NCBI GenBank assembly: GCA_963708155.1
Contig: OY970183.1
Location: 1,860,001-1,924,000 of the forward strand
Direction: 5' to 3'
Length of the DNA: 64,000 bases
From: Methylovirgula sp963708155
GTDB taxonomy: Bacteria; Pseudomonadota; Alphaproteobacteria; Rhizobiales; Beijerinckiaceae
A program made the translations under genes and the position numbers. Below are positions 24,008 to 33,487 of the stretch, piece by piece. Under the pieces are notes generated by a model. The model worked only from the letters and a program-made list of their open reading frames with translations, did not search any database and had not been told where the DNA came from. How positions within the stretch are numbered: position 1 is the stretch's first letter; the number at the start of each line of letters is the position of its first letter.

Positions 24008-25012
24008 ATGATGCGATTTCTTGTGGCGCTCTGCGCGCTTCTGGGTCTTGTTGCGCCGGCGCGCGCCTCGGACCAAGGCTTGGACAAAGTCACCTTCGGC
24101 ACCAATTGGCGCGCCGAGGCCGAGCATGGCGGCTTCTATCAGGCCCTCGCCGATGGCACCTACGCCAAATACGGGCTCGACGTGACGATCCTGCAAGGCG
24201 GCCCGCAGATCAACAATCGCCTGTTGCTGGCCGCCGGGCGCATCGATTTCGACATGGGCGCCAACATGATCCAGGCGTTCGACTCGGTCGCGCAGAACGT
24301 GCCGATCGTCGCCGTCGCCTCCATGTTTCAGAAAGACCCGTTCATCCTGATGTCGCATCCGAACGCGGGCTACGATCATTTCACCGATCTGCCCCGGGCC
24401 ACGGCCTTTGTCGGCAATGATGCGCTCGTCACTGTCTATCAATGGCTGAAGCAGACCTATGGCTTCAGCGAGGACAAGGTGAAAATCTATACGTTCAATT
24501 CGGCGCCGTTCATCGCCGACAAGAATTCGATCCAGCAGGGCTATGTGACGTCCGAGCCCTATGCCATTGCGCATCAGGCCGGCTTCAAGCCGAATGTCTT
24601 CCTCGCCGCCGATTTCGGCTATCAATCCTATTCGACGACGATCGAGACGCGACGCGATCTCATCGACAAAAATCCCGATCTTGTCCGGCGTTTCGTCGAA
24701 GCCTCGATCATCGGCTGGTATCATTATCTTTACGGCGATAACGCCAAAGCCAATGCGTTGATCCGCGCCGACAACCCCGACATCACGGATGACCAGCTTG
24801 CCTATTCCATCGCGGCGCTGCGCAAATATGGCATTGCCGATTCCGGCGATGCGTTGAAGCTGGGCATCGGCGCGATGACTGATGTGCGCATGAAAGCCTT
24901 CTTTGATCAGATGGTCGCCGCGAAGCTGTTCAAGCCCGACCTCGACTACAAGCGGGCCTATACGCTCGCCTTCGTCGATCACGGCGTAGGGGTCGGGCTG
25001 CGGCCAAAGTGA
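24008..25012 (+). CDS. ABC transporter substrate-binding protein (NMT1/THI5-like)
   Basis: A 334-residue periplasmic binding protein. Signal peptide: MMRFLVALCALLGLVAPARA with cleavage before SDQG. The mature start KVTFGTNWRAEAEHGGFYQA is the NMT1/SsuA/TauA-type opening (L-x-T-N-W-x-A/P-x-x-E-H-G-G-F), followed by IDFDMGANMIQAFDS and YVTSEPYAIAHQ. The NWxAxxEHGGFY pattern is like that of binding proteins for pyrimidine or thiamine precursors (ThiY-like) and related N-heterocycles. It is first in a three-gene operon; its stop overlaps the ATPase start by one base (TGATG). Specificity is inferred, not shown. Confidence 0.9.
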   Translation: MMRFLVALCALLGLVAPARASDQGLDKVTFGTNWRAEAEHGGFYQALADGTYAKYGLDVTILQGGPQINNRLLLAAGRIDFDMGANMIQAFDSVAQNVPIVAVASMFQKDPFILMSHPNAGYDHFTDLPRATAFVGNDALVTVYQWLKQTYGFSEDKVKIYTFNSAPFIADKNSIQQGYVTSEPYAIAHQAGFKPNVFLAADFGYQSYSTTIETRRDLIDKNPDLVRRFVEASIIGWYHYLYGDNAKANALIRADNPDITDDQLAYSIAALRKYGIADSGDALKLGIGAMTDVRMKAFFDQMVAAKLFKPDLDYKRAYTLAFVDHGVGVGLRPK

Positions 25013-25767
25013 TGCGCGAAGCCCTCGTCTCGCTCAGGGGTGTCACAAAGGTTTATCCCAGCGGCACGCGGGCGCTCGCTCCGGTCGATCTCGTGGTCCG
25101 CGAGGGCGAGTTGCTGACGCTGCTCGGGCCTTCGGGCTGCGGCAAGTCGACCCTGCTGCGGCTCATCGCCGGGCTCGAACGGCCATCCTCCGGCGAGGTT
25201 GCCGGCGCGGTGTGGCGGCCGGGCGAGATCGGTTTTGTGTTTCAGGAAGCGACCTTGATGCCCTGGGCCGATGTCGCCGCCAATGTCGCATTGCCCTTGC
25301 GTCTGCAAAGGCTGCCGCGAACCGAGATCGTGAAGCGCCGCGACGAGGCTCTGGCGCTCGTCGGCCTCGAGTCCTTCGCCAAAGCCTTTCCGCGCGAACT
25401 TTCCGGCGGCATGCGGATGCGCGTCTCGATCGCCCGCGCGCTCGTCTCGCGACCGAAGCTGCTGCTGATGGATGAGCCTTTCGCCGCCATCGACGAGGCC
25501 GGCCGCTTCCGCCTCAACGATGATCTCCTGCGGCTCAAGGCGGAGCTTGCGACGACGATCGTCTTCGTCACCCATTCGGTTTACGAGGCGGTCTATCTCG
25601 CCACGCGGATCGCGGTAATGGGGCCGCGGCCGGGCCGCATCGTCACGGAGGTCGCGATCGATCAAGGCATTCGCCGCGCGCCCGAAGCGCGTACCAGCGC
25701 GGCCTATCTCGAAACGTACACCCGCGTCTCGGGGATTTTGGCGCAAGCGGCGGAGGCCGCGCCATGA
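25012..25767 (+). CDS. ABC transporter ATP-binding protein (SsuB/TauB type)
   Basis: A 251-residue nucleotide-binding protein. Walker A GPSGCGKST, Q-loop VFQEATLMPWADV, signature LSGGMRMRVSIARAL, Walker B LLLMDEPFAAIDE and H-loop FVTHSVYEAV are all present, so it should be active. VFQEATLMPW is characteristic of nitrate/sulfonate/taurine/NMT1-type importers. The GTG/ATG at 25009/25012 overlaps the stop of the binding-protein gene, and its own stop overlaps the permease ATG (ATGA), showing translational coupling. Confidence 0.93.
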   Translation: MREALVSLRGVTKVYPSGTRALAPVDLVVREGELLTLLGPSGCGKSTLLRLIAGLERPSSGEVAGAVWRPGEIGFVFQEATLMPWADVAANVALPLRLQRLPRTEIVKRRDEALALVGLESFAKAFPRELSGGMRMRVSIARALVSRPKLLLMDEPFAAIDEAGRFRLNDDLLRLKAELATTIVFVTHSVYEAVYLATRIAVMGPRPGRIVTEVAIDQGIRRAPEARTSAAYLETYTRVSGILAQAAEAAP

Positions 25768-26540
25768 AAGCCTTGCGCCGCGCCGTCCCGCCGGTCCTCG
25801 CCTTCATCGGCTTTCTCGTCGCGTGGGAGGCGATTGTCCGCACAGCGAACATCCCGCCCTATGTTCTGCCGCCACCAAGTCTCATCGGCACGACGCTTGT
25901 CGCCGACCGCGCGATTCTGCTCCCGGCGCTGTGGGTGACGCTGACGATCACGCTCGAAGGTCTGGCCGCGGCGACGCTCGGCGGCGTGCTCATTGCGGTG
26001 CTGTTCGCACAATGGCGCTGGCTGGAGCGCGCTTTTTTGCCGTTCGCGGTGATCTTGCAGGTGACGCCGATCATCGCCATCGCGCCGCTGCTGCTCATCT
26101 ATTGCGCGCCGGCGACGGCGGTTCTGCTCTGCGCCTTTCTTGTCGCCTTTTTCCCGATCCTCGCCAATACGACGCTGGGGCTCGCGTCGGCGGAGCGCAA
26201 CCTAAGCGATCTCTTCACGCTTTATGGCGCGTCGCGCTGGCAGACACTCTGGCTTCTCAAGGCGCCGGCGGCGCTGCCTTCGTTTCTGGCCGGGCTGCGG
26301 ATCGGCGGCGGCCTCGCTCTCATCGGCGCCATCGCCGCGGAGCTCACGGCGGGCACCCAGGGGGGCCGGCCCGGGCTCGCCTTTCGCATCGTCGAGGCCG
26401 GTTATCGACTCAACATTCCGCGCATGTTCGCGGCTTTGACGCTCGTCGCGCTCACCGGCATCGCCATCTATGCCGCGCTCGCGGCGCTATCGCACTGGGC
26501 TCTGCGTCACTGGCACGAAAGCGCGGCCGAAGCGCCGTGA
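25764..26540 (+). CDS. ABC transporter permease (SsuC/TauC type)
   Basis: A 258-residue inner-membrane permease with about six transmembrane helices. The BPD_transp_1 coupling motif is seen as TLYGASRWQTLWLLKAPAAL (E/-G-A-S-x(n)-P). The start MKALRRAVPPVLAFIGFLVA and the segment YVLPPPSLIGTTLVAD are typical of this importer group. It completes a binding protein-ATPase-permease operon, and its ATG overlaps the ATPase stop by four bases. One permease gene is present, implying a homodimer. Confidence 0.92.
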   Translation: MKALRRAVPPVLAFIGFLVAWEAIVRTANIPPYVLPPPSLIGTTLVADRAILLPALWVTLTITLEGLAAATLGGVLIAVLFAQWRWLERAFLPFAVILQVTPIIAIAPLLLIYCAPATAVLLCAFLVAFFPILANTTLGLASAERNLSDLFTLYGASRWQTLWLLKAPAALPSFLAGLRIGGGLALIGAIAAELTAGTQGGRPGLAFRIVEAGYRLNIPRMFAALTLVALTGIAIYAALAALSHWALRHWHESAAEAP

Positions 26541-26660
26541 GAAGACCCGCGGCGGCGAATCGGCTAAAAGGCCTGTACGCGTGTCGGCTTGCTAAGCCGC
26601 CGTGCCGATGCTACCCGGCGCTCGGCTCTCAGCTTTTGCCGCAGGTTTCACAGAGGCGCG

Positions 26661-27275
26661 ATGACAATCAATTTGCACAAAGGCGATCTTCCGGATGGGC
26701 TAAGCTTCGGTAACAGCGTCGCCATCGATACCGAGACTCTCGGCCTCGTGCCGTATCGGGATCGTCTCTGCGTCGTGCAATTGTCCGGCGGCGACGGCAA
26801 CGCCGAGGTCGTACAGATCGCGGCGGGGCAAACGCAGGCGCCGAATCTGACGCGGCTTCTGGCCGATCCGGGTGTCACCAAATTGTTCCATTATGCGCGG
26901 TTCGACATCGCGGTTCTCTACCGGGCTTTCGGGGTCGTGGCCGGGCCGCTCTATTGCACCAAGATCGCCTCAAAACTCACCCGTACCTACACTGACCGGC
27001 ACGGCCTTAAGGATCTTGTCCGGGAACTTCTGGGCGTCGAACTGTCGAAGCAGCAGCAATCCTCGGATTGGGCGGCGGAGACGTTGAGCGAGGCGCAGCT
27101 CGCCTATGCGGCCTCCGATGTGCTGCATCTCCATGCCCTGCGCACCCGGCTCGACGCCATGCTGGCGCGGGAAAACCGGACCGAGATTGCCGCGGCCTGC
27201 TTCCAGTTTCTGCCGGCGCGCGCCAAGCTTGATCTCCTCGGCTGGCCGGATTCGGATATTTTTTCGCACGAATAG
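26661..27275 (+). CDS. rnd: ribonuclease D (3'-5' exonuclease domain only)
   Basis: A 204-residue DEDDy exonuclease. Exo I is VAIDTETLG (D-x-E), Exo II is LFHYARFDIAVL (x2-D), and Exo III is LAYAASDVLHLHAL (Y-x3-D). HGLKDLVRELLGVELSKQQQ is the typical RNase D segment between Exo II and III. HRDC domains found in E. coli RNase D are absent, so this is the short alphaproteobacterial form. It trims 3' ends of tRNA and other small RNAs. The ATG at 26661 follows a GAGGCG site. In many Rhizobiales a gene of this type lies directly upstream of lptC, as here. Confidence 0.92.
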   Translation: MTINLHKGDLPDGLSFGNSVAIDTETLGLVPYRDRLCVVQLSGGDGNAEVVQIAAGQTQAPNLTRLLADPGVTKLFHYARFDIAVLYRAFGVVAGPLYCTKIASKLTRTYTDRHGLKDLVRELLGVELSKQQQSSDWAAETLSEAQLAYAASDVLHLHALRTRLDAMLARENRTEIAAACFQFLPARAKLDLLGWPDSDIFSHE

Positions 27276-27637
27276 CCGCTTTTGCCGCTCGAAGGGTACG
27301 GATAGCGGCTGTGCGTCACTTGTATTTCCCGTGGAGTTGAAAGGACATGGCGCTACGGCCATGTCATAGGATAGAATAGGCTAAGGATTTGCGGGCATAC
27401 TCTGCGGTGCAGTGGTGCCGTAGAGGAAGGGCCGCGAATTCGGCAAAATTGCCGCCTACAGCGGAACCGGTCGCGTCACATGCGTTGGGGTTGATTCCGC
27501 CACGACGCATCGCGATCTAGAGCGTATCGGGAAAGCTCAGGTTTTTCCCGATGAGGACGACTCCAACGTTTTGGGTTGGTACGGTTTCCTGTTGGCGGGG
27601 CGAGTCCAGCCGGCCGGAAGGCACGCCAGCCGCTGAC
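27276..27637. other. intergenic region upstream of lptC
   Basis: About 360 bases. It contains a small palindrome related to the dispersed repeats (27518-27552, listed separately). No gene seen. The lptC-lptA-lptB promoter should lie here, but no clear sigma-70 elements were identified. Confidence 0.35.
27518..27552. repeat. small intergenic palindrome (repeat relative)
   Basis: Arms atcgggaaa (27526-27534) and tttcccgat (27544-27552), preceded by ctagagcgt. The ctagagcgt plus ..cgggaaa/tttcccg layout resembles the palindromes at 20349-20396 and 35040-35087 and the rhizobial 'ctagagcatgatc' repeats. Confidence 0.5.
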
Positions 27638-28366
27638 ATGGATTTGCGGATGACCGATCTGACCCGCGCGCCTGCAAAGGCTGCAAGCCGGCTCGAACTG
27701 CCGGTCGGGACGTCGCGCCATGCGGTGCATCATGCGCGCTGGCATTCGCTTTTCGTGCGCTCGTTGCGCAGCTTTATCATCATCGGCTGCACGCTGATCG
27801 TCGTCGTCGTGGGGGCCATCATCATCTTCAATCCGTTCCGGCAGATCGCCAAAAACCTTTCGAGCTCGGCTGTCGGCTTGCAGGGGACGACCGTAACCTT
27901 GTCTTCGCCGAAGATGCACGGCATCCGTCAGGACGGACAGCCGTTCGAGCTGACCGGCGGCGTCGGCACGCAGGACATTCTCAACCCCGGCGTCGTCAAG
28001 CTTGCAGGCGTCAATGCCAAAATGGTCATGGATGACCGGACCACGACGCGGATCACCTCGATCTCGGGCGTCTATGACAGCAATCGTGACTATGTCTGGT
28101 TGAACGACAATGTGCAGATCAAGAACGACGACGCGGGCTATGACCTCTTCACACAGCGCGCCGAGATGGATTTCAACTCCGGCAAGATGCTGACCGACGC
28201 GCCGGTTAAACTTCTGCTCTCAGGCGGCAGCGTCGTTCACGCGGACCGGATGGTGGTGACGGACAACGGGCATAAAATTTCTTTTCAGGGCCATATCAGT
28301 TCGGTCATCGATCCCGGCGATGCTGACACCGGCAGTGCGCCGCCGGAGCCGGAGCCTGGGCCATGA
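27638..28366 (+). CDS. lptC: LPS export ABC transporter periplasmic protein LptC
   Basis: A ~242-residue protein with a single N-terminal membrane anchor (SFIIIGCTLIVVVVGAIIIF) and a periplasmic beta-jellyroll of LptC type: TLSSPKMHGIRQDGQPFELT, ITSISGVYDSNRDYVWLNDN, DAGYDLFTQRAEMDFNSGKM. LptC hands LPS from the LptBFG extractor to LptA. The ATG is 27638 (MDLRMTDL) or 27650. Its stop overlaps lptA (ATGA). The C-terminus ends in a Pro/Glu-rich tail. The order lptC-lptA-lptB is conserved in Proteobacteria. Confidence 0.92.
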   Translation: MDLRMTDLTRAPAKAASRLELPVGTSRHAVHHARWHSLFVRSLRSFIIIGCTLIVVVVGAIIIFNPFRQIAKNLSSSAVGLQGTTVTLSSPKMHGIRQDGQPFELTGGVGTQDILNPGVVKLAGVNAKMVMDDRTTTRITSISGVYDSNRDYVWLNDNVQIKNDDAGYDLFTQRAEMDFNSGKMLTDAPVKLLLSGGSVVHADRMVVTDNGHKISFQGHISSVIDPGDADTGSAPPEPEPGP

Positions 28367-28983
28367 AGACAACGGCGACTTTGCGCGCGCATCTGGTCTT
28401 GCCCTCTGCTGCGACCGTCGTGCTCAGTCTCTTCGCTGCGCTGGCCGGCGCTGTGACGCCTGCGCGGGCGCAGACTGCGCATAAGGATGATCATACGCCG
28501 ATCAACATCGTCGCCGCACAGCTTGATTATTACGACAAGGATCAGAAGCTCGTTTACACCGGCAATGTCGTCGCCATCCGCGGCGACACGACCTTGAAAA
28601 CGCCTAGGCTGACGGTCATCCTCGCGCCAAAGCAGCACGGAGCCCAGGCGCAAAAGGTTTCGTCCTCCGATCGCATCCGCCGCATGGAGGCGGTGGGCCC
28701 GGTGACGCTGATCTCGAAGGATCAGATCGCCCGTGGCGATACCGGCGTCTATCAGAAGGCGGACGACAAGGTTTATCTCGACGGCAATGTCAGCCTGACT
28801 CAGGGACCGAATGTCACGCTGGGAGATCATATCGTCTACGATCTGCATACCGCGGAGGCCGTCGTCACCGGCCACGTGCGCAGCCTCTTCCTCCCCGACA
28901 GCGACAATGGCACCACGAGCAGCGAAAAACCGAAAACGAAACATAAATCCGGCGCCAGCCGTGCGGAGTCGGCGGAACGATGA
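28363..28983 (+). CDS. lptA: LPS transport periplasmic protein LptA (OstA-like)
   Basis: A 206-residue protein with a signal peptide (LSLFAALAGAVTPARAQ) and an OstA_N domain: INIVAAQLDYYDKDQKLVYT, GNVVAIRGDTTLKTPRLTVI and GDTGVYQKADDKVYLDGNVS. LptA forms the periplasmic bridge that passes LPS to the outer membrane. A polar, Lys/Ser-rich tail of ~25 residues is present. It is translationally coupled on both sides (overlaps of four bases with lptC and lptB). Confidence 0.93.
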   Translation: MKTTATLRAHLVLPSAATVVLSLFAALAGAVTPARAQTAHKDDHTPINIVAAQLDYYDKDQKLVYTGNVVAIRGDTTLKTPRLTVILAPKQHGAQAQKVSSSDRIRRMEAVGPVTLISKDQIARGDTGVYQKADDKVYLDGNVSLTQGPNVTLGDHIVYDLHTAEAVVTGHVRSLFLPDSDNGTTSSEKPKTKHKSGASRAESAER

Positions 28984-30038
28984 GCGTGGGGTCGCAGCGT
29001 GATTTCGCCAATTCCTCCGCAGCGGATGCAAATCAGGAGACCGGCCTGATGGCGCGGCTGCGTGGTCTTTTCGGCCGCAAACCCCGCTTGGAAGACGCGC
29101 AAAGCGCGGAGGCCTGGCTTTTCGAAAGCGGCGAAGCGGCCGAGGTGCAGGAGGCGCTTGGGCCGGATTGGCTGCCACAAGACCTTGAAACCTGGCAGCC
29201 GGACGGAGCGGGGCCGCCCGCCCAGCCGATGGCGCTCGAACAGGCGCCGGCAGCGCCACGTCAGAGCCCCGTGCCAGCGCCGCAGGCCGGACAGGAGACC
29301 GCTGCCGCGCTCCCCGGCGGCTCGCTGATCGTTCAAGGGCTCAGCAAATCCTACAAGAAGCGGCAGATCATCAAGGATGTCAGCCTGTCGCTCCATCGGG
29401 GCGAGGCGGTCGGGCTGCTTGGCCCCAACGGCGCCGGCAAGACGACTCTGTTCTACATGATCACCGGCCTCATCCGGCCCGATTCCGGCATGATCATGAT
29501 CGACGACTACGACGTGACCTCGCTGCCGATGTATCGCCGCGCCCGGCTTGGCATCGGCTATCTGCCGCAGGAGCCCTCGATCTTTCGCGGCCTCACCGTC
29601 GAGGAAAACATTCGCGCGGTTCTCGAAATCACTCAGCCGAACAAGAAGAAGCGGGCCGAGGAGCTCGAGGCGCTGCTTGAGGAATTCGATATCGCGCGGT
29701 TGCGCAAGCTGCCGGCCATCGCACTTTCCGGCGGCGAGCGCCGACGCTGCGAAATCGCTCGCTCGCTCGCGGGCCACCCTTCGTTCATGCTGCTCGACGA
29801 GCCCTTCGCCGGGATCGATCCGATCGCCATCGGCGATATTCGCCAGCTCGTTCAGCATTTGAAGCGCCGCGGCATCGGCGTGCTCATCACCGATCACAAC
29901 GTGCGCGAGACGCTCGATCTCATCGATCGCGCCTATATCGTCCACAGCGGCGGGATATTGACCGAGGGCGCGCCGGACGAAATTGTCGCCAATGCCGACG
30001 TTCGCCGCTTCTACCTCGGCGAAAGCTTCCGGATGTAG
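28980..30038 (+). CDS. lptB: LPS export ABC transporter ATP-binding protein LptB, with N-terminal extension
   Basis: Residues ~113-352 are a canonical LptB: Walker A LLGPNGAGKTT, Q-loop YLPQEPSIFRGLTVEENI, signature LSGGERRRCEIARSLA, Walker B FMLLDEPFAGIDP and H-loop ITDHNVRETL. It powers extraction of LPS from the inner membrane with LptFG. The first ~112 residues are an extra, Pro/Gln/Ala-rich low-complexity segment with a basic start (LMARLRGLFGRKP), lacking in E. coli LptB but common in rhizobial forms. rpoN, hpf and ptsN, which usually follow in Proteobacteria, are absent here; a minus-strand gene converges three bases away. Confidence 0.95.
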   Translation: MSVGSQRDFANSSAADANQETGLMARLRGLFGRKPRLEDAQSAEAWLFESGEAAEVQEALGPDWLPQDLETWQPDGAGPPAQPMALEQAPAAPRQSPVPAPQAGQETAAALPGGSLIVQGLSKSYKKRQIIKDVSLSLHRGEAVGLLGPNGAGKTTLFYMITGLIRPDSGMIMIDDYDVTSLPMYRRARLGIGYLPQEPSIFRGLTVEENIRAVLEITQPNKKKRAEELEALLEEFDIARLRKLPAIALSGGERRRCEIARSLAGHPSFMLLDEPFAGIDPIAIGDIRQLVQHLKRRGIGVLITDHNVRETLDLIDRAYIVHSGGILTEGAPDEIVANADVRRFYLGESFRM

Positions 30039-30040
30039 GT

Positions 30041-31854
30041 TTAGTTCTTGGGGTCACCCGACGCCGGATCGGGGCGCAACGCGAGCAATATACCGTCGGA
30101 GCTGCTCATAACGACCTCGAAGTTTCGTTCATAGGCTGAACGGTCGAACTTCGGGACGCGAGTAGTATTGACAGCGAGCATCCGGGCGTCAAAACCCTGC
30201 ATGATCTTCTTCATGCGGAGTGGATCGGATAAGTTCATTTGAGCATATCGGCCCGGACCGAACCAATCTCCGATCATGGTGCCACGGAAAAAGTAGAATC
30301 CATTCTCGAAACCTACCTGCACCAAACGGTCGCCAAAAGTGCCGCGAAGTTCGTTCGCCCTGCTGAGCAAGGCGTATCCGGGTCGAAGCGCGAGCTCGCG
30401 ACTCCACGCCGCGGCCGTAAATTCAACGCTCGGCCAAATGCCTATGGCAAGGTAGGCAATGGACGAAATCGCGACCAGGCCGGCCAAAACTGCTTTGCCT
30501 TGTTGCGGCACCCGAGACCAGGCGCCTCGAAGGACTGGCGGCCAGTCCAGAAAAAACAAGATGGCTACTGAAAGCAGTGATCCGGCCGCGATGACCGGGA
30601 TCAGGTAGCGCTCGACCTGCACGACGAAGAACCAAAAAACGAAGTAGGCGCAAAATACGAAGCGCAGTAGCCGCAGCCCCGGCCGCATGCCGCGCGCAAC
30701 CAGGCTTACGAGAGCAAGCAGCAGGGGAAGGGCCCCGGCTGCCCTCAGCGCGCCAACAAGGTCAAGTGAGCCTGGCGGCACGCCATGGGTGGAAAGCTCC
30801 TCTTTCTGCCCGGCGAGGTCGGCCGCGTTCCAGAGGTAGAATCCGAAGATATGGCCTCCGGCAGGGTGGATGGGGTCGCCTGAGATGATGAAGCTGCGGA
30901 GGTACCAGGCTCCGCCTACCGCGAGGGCGGTCAATCCAAAAGTTAGCGAGGCCTTCCAATCTCGGCAGATGATCAAGAGCCACAGGCCGAGAATGCCGAC
31001 CACGGGCAAGCCGAAATATTTTGTGCCGATTGCAGTTCCGGCCATCAGCCCGGCGATTGCTGGCCACGCGAGAACGTTGCCGGTTTCTTTCGCCTCCAGC
31101 CTGATCGCCAGCGCCAGGACCGCCATCCAGCAAAAGAACCCGAGGGCAGCGTCGACATATGCAAAACCCAAAATGATTTGTATCGGGACAAGCTTGATCA
31201 TCAGGAGAGTCGCCACAACTCCCGGCGCGAGTGTGCCGAAAAATAATCGCGAAGCCGCGATGAGGCCGAGCCCCATCAAATATAAGGGGAGTTGTGCGAA
31301 GAGCTGCGCACCGACGTCGTGGCCGATCAACATCCCCAGCGCGATGAGTAATTCTCCGTCCTGCGGGAAAAGCGGAAAGCGCAGAAATGGGAGCGTTACG
31401 ATCCCGCATGCTCGAGATAGGCCCGAGCAACTGGCAGGTGGTACATGGTATCGTCCCAACTTCCCGGGGGATGTAGGGACGTCAGTGCGATCACAAAAAA
31501 AAGTGCGAGCGCAATTGCCGCGTCGAACCATCCAAAACCCGCGAATGTCTCGCCAAGAGACAGGGAGACGTGACGCAGGAGGACGGCGGCGAGGCAGAAG
31601 AGACCCACTCCCGCCGCGCTAATTCCAACCGCGGTCAAATGGCCAGTTAATCCAAGGGCAAGGAGCGTCAGGAGGTCGACCGCAAGTCCGACACCCAACG
31701 CCATTACCAACACGGCATAAGCGTTATCTTTTGCCGGGCCGCTGGGCCAGGTCGGCCGCAACCGTCCGAGGATTGCAATTCCGACAATGCCACATTGAAA
31801 AAGGAAGATGATCGCAGCGGCGCAAGAAACTAAAAAGTCAATTTTGATGGGCAT
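30041..31854 (-). CDS. GT-C-like polytopic membrane protein, one frameshift
   Basis: The N-terminal part (MPIKIDFLVSCAAAIIFLFQ) runs to SWDDTMYHLPVARAYLEHAG and then meets a stop at 31396. One missing A near 31402 would join it to IVTLPFLRFPLFPQDGELLI and the rest, giving a ~604-residue protein with about 12 membrane helices. The early periplasmic acidic pair (W-D-D) and F-P-L-F-P loop suit the GT-C glycosyltransferase fold (ArnT/PMT-like, lipid-linked sugar donors). The soluble C-terminal part (GYALLSRANELRGTFGD onward) is periplasmic. Donor and acceptor are unknown. It converges on lptB. Probably intact in the organism. Confidence 0.65.
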
Positions 31855-31955
31855 TCAGCGCCTTCGTGAGTAGTCGAACTGACAGCGCGAGGCGCAGCAG
31901 AAAACCTGCCTGTTTCCGGGGCCGTTCTGGGAAAATCGCTTGATCTCTCTCTTAT

Positions 31956-33116
31956 TTAAGCGAAATAGCGCTCCAGAATCTCGCTATAGATGTCGGTGAG
32001 CGCGTCGATGTCGGCAAGCGGCGCGCGCTCGTCGATCTTGTGCATGGTTGCGCCGACAAGGCCGAATTCGATCACCGGGCAATAATCGCGGATGAAACGG
32101 GCGTCGGACGTGCCGCCGGATGTCGAGAAATGCGCGATGCGCCCGGTGTGCGCGGCGATGGCCTCGACGGCAAGATCGGTGAAATGATCGCGCGCGGTGA
32201 CGAAGGCGAGCGCATTGCAGGGATCGAAGCTCAATTCATAGCGCGCGCCCGCCGCCACTTCCGCGCAGCGCCGCGCAATCTCGGCGCTCAATGTCTGCGG
32301 CGTCCAGAGGTCGTTGAAGCGAATGTTGAAACGCGCCTTGGCCGTCGCGGGGATCACATTCGTCGCCGGATTGCCGACATCGACGGTGAGGATTTCGAGA
32401 TGGCTCGGATCGAACTCCGCCGAACCATCGTCGAGCGGCGGCGCGATCAGCGCCGTCAGCAGGCGGAGAAGATGCGGAATGGGATTATCGGCGCGCTGCG
32501 GATAGGCGACATGCCCCTGCGTGCCGTGGACGATGAGCGTGCCGGTCAGCGATCCGCGCCGGCCGATCTTGATCGTATCGCCAAGCGCTTCGACGTTGGT
32601 CGGTTCGCCGACGAGGCAATGATCGAAATGCTCGCCCTGTTGGGCGGCCCATTGCAGCAGTTTCACCGTGCCGTTGACGGAGGGGCCTTCCTCATCGCCG
32701 GTGATGAGCAGGCCGATCGAGCCCTTCAGCGGCTGATGCGCCGCGACATAATCGAGCGCGGCGGCGGTGAAGGCGGCGACGGCTCCCTTCATGTCGACGG
32801 CGCCACGGCCCCAGACCTCGCCTTCGGCGATCTCGGCCGAGAACGGATCGAAGCGCCACGCCGCTGTGTCGCCGGGCGGCACGACATCCGTATGCCCGGC
32901 GAAGACGAGATAAGGCGCGCCGCTGCCGATGCGCGCATAGAGATTGTCGACGTCCGGCGCACCCGGCTCGGAGAAGCGCAGCCGATGCGTGGTGAAACCG
33001 GCCGGCTTCAATTGCCCTTCAAGCACGCCGAGCGCGCCGCCGTCTTCCGGCGTCACCGAATGGCAGCGGATCAAGGCGCGCGTCACCTCGCGCGCCAGCT
33101 CTGAACGTTGCGACAT
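31956..33116 (-). CDS. dapE: succinyl-diaminopimelate desuccinylase
   Basis: A 386-residue M20 peptidase-family enzyme. Metal and catalytic motifs: FAGHTDVVPPGD (H, D), GRGAVDMKGAVAA (D), GDEEGPSVNGT (E-E), and the C-terminal HFSTSGGTSDARFI and VGATMHKIDE (H). It hydrolyses N-succinyl-L,L-diaminopimelate in the succinylase branch of lysine/peptidoglycan precursor synthesis, matching dapD upstream. The ATG giving MSQRSELAREVTRALIRCHS fits family alignments; an upstream extension to 33251 is spacer. Its start is just 3 bases after the DUF805 gene, so it is in the same operon. Confidence 0.95.
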   Translation of the reverse strand: MSQRSELAREVTRALIRCHSVTPEDGGALGVLEGQLKPAGFTTHRLRFSEPGAPDVDNLYARIGSGAPYLVFAGHTDVVPPGDTAAWRFDPFSAEIAEGEVWGRGAVDMKGAVAAFTAAALDYVAAHQPLKGSIGLLITGDEEGPSVNGTVKLLQWAAQQGEHFDHCLVGEPTNVEALGDTIKIGRRGSLTGTLIVHGTQGHVAYPQRADNPIPHLLRLLTALIAPPLDDGSAEFDPSHLEILTVDVGNPATNVIPATAKARFNIRFNDLWTPQTLSAEIARRCAEVAAGARYELSFDPCNALAFVTARDHFTDLAVEAIAAHTGRIAHFSTSGGTSDARFIRDYCPVIEFGLVGATMHKIDERAPLADIDALTDIYSEILERYFA

Positions 33117-33118
33117 GC

Positions 33119-33487
33119 CTATTCCATAGCGCGTAGAGAGCGGCTCAAGCTCGGATCGTATTGGTTGGGGCCGTCCGTGCCGGGCAGGAAACCGCATTCG
33201 ATCACATACCAGATCCAGCCGATGATTGGGATAAGGGCGATCAAGACCCACCAGCCGGATTTGTCGCGATCGTGGAAACGTTTGATGCCGATGTTGATCG
33301 AGGCATAGAGCACCGGAATTTCAACGATCAGATAAAGCAGATGACCCAAGGTGCTGTGATGCCCAAGGAGCAGCAAGAGAATCAGCCGCGCGATCGCCGA
33401 AACGAGAAAGAGAACGATCGCGCCGATCCACCACGGCTGACGATCGAGCCGGCCCGTATTGGTCAAGAAAAGATTTTGCCAATCCAT
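33119..33487 (-). CDS. DUF805 family membrane protein
   Basis: A 122-residue protein with about three to four membrane helices. DUF805 signatures: MDWQNLFLTNTGRLDRQPWW (the G-R-x-x-R-x-x-W/Y start), RFHDRDKSGWWVLIALIPII and CGFLPGTDGPNQYDP. Function unknown. Located between dapD and dapE together with a second, shorter relative; such an insertion is recurrent in Rhizobiales, suggesting cotranscription rather than a role in lysine synthesis. Confidence 0.9.
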   Translation of the reverse strand: MDWQNLFLTNTGRLDRQPWWIGAIVLFLVSAIARLILLLLLGHHSTLGHLLYLIVEIPVLYASINIGIKRFHDRDKSGWWVLIALIPIIGWIWYVIECGFLPGTDGPNQYDPSLSRSLRAME

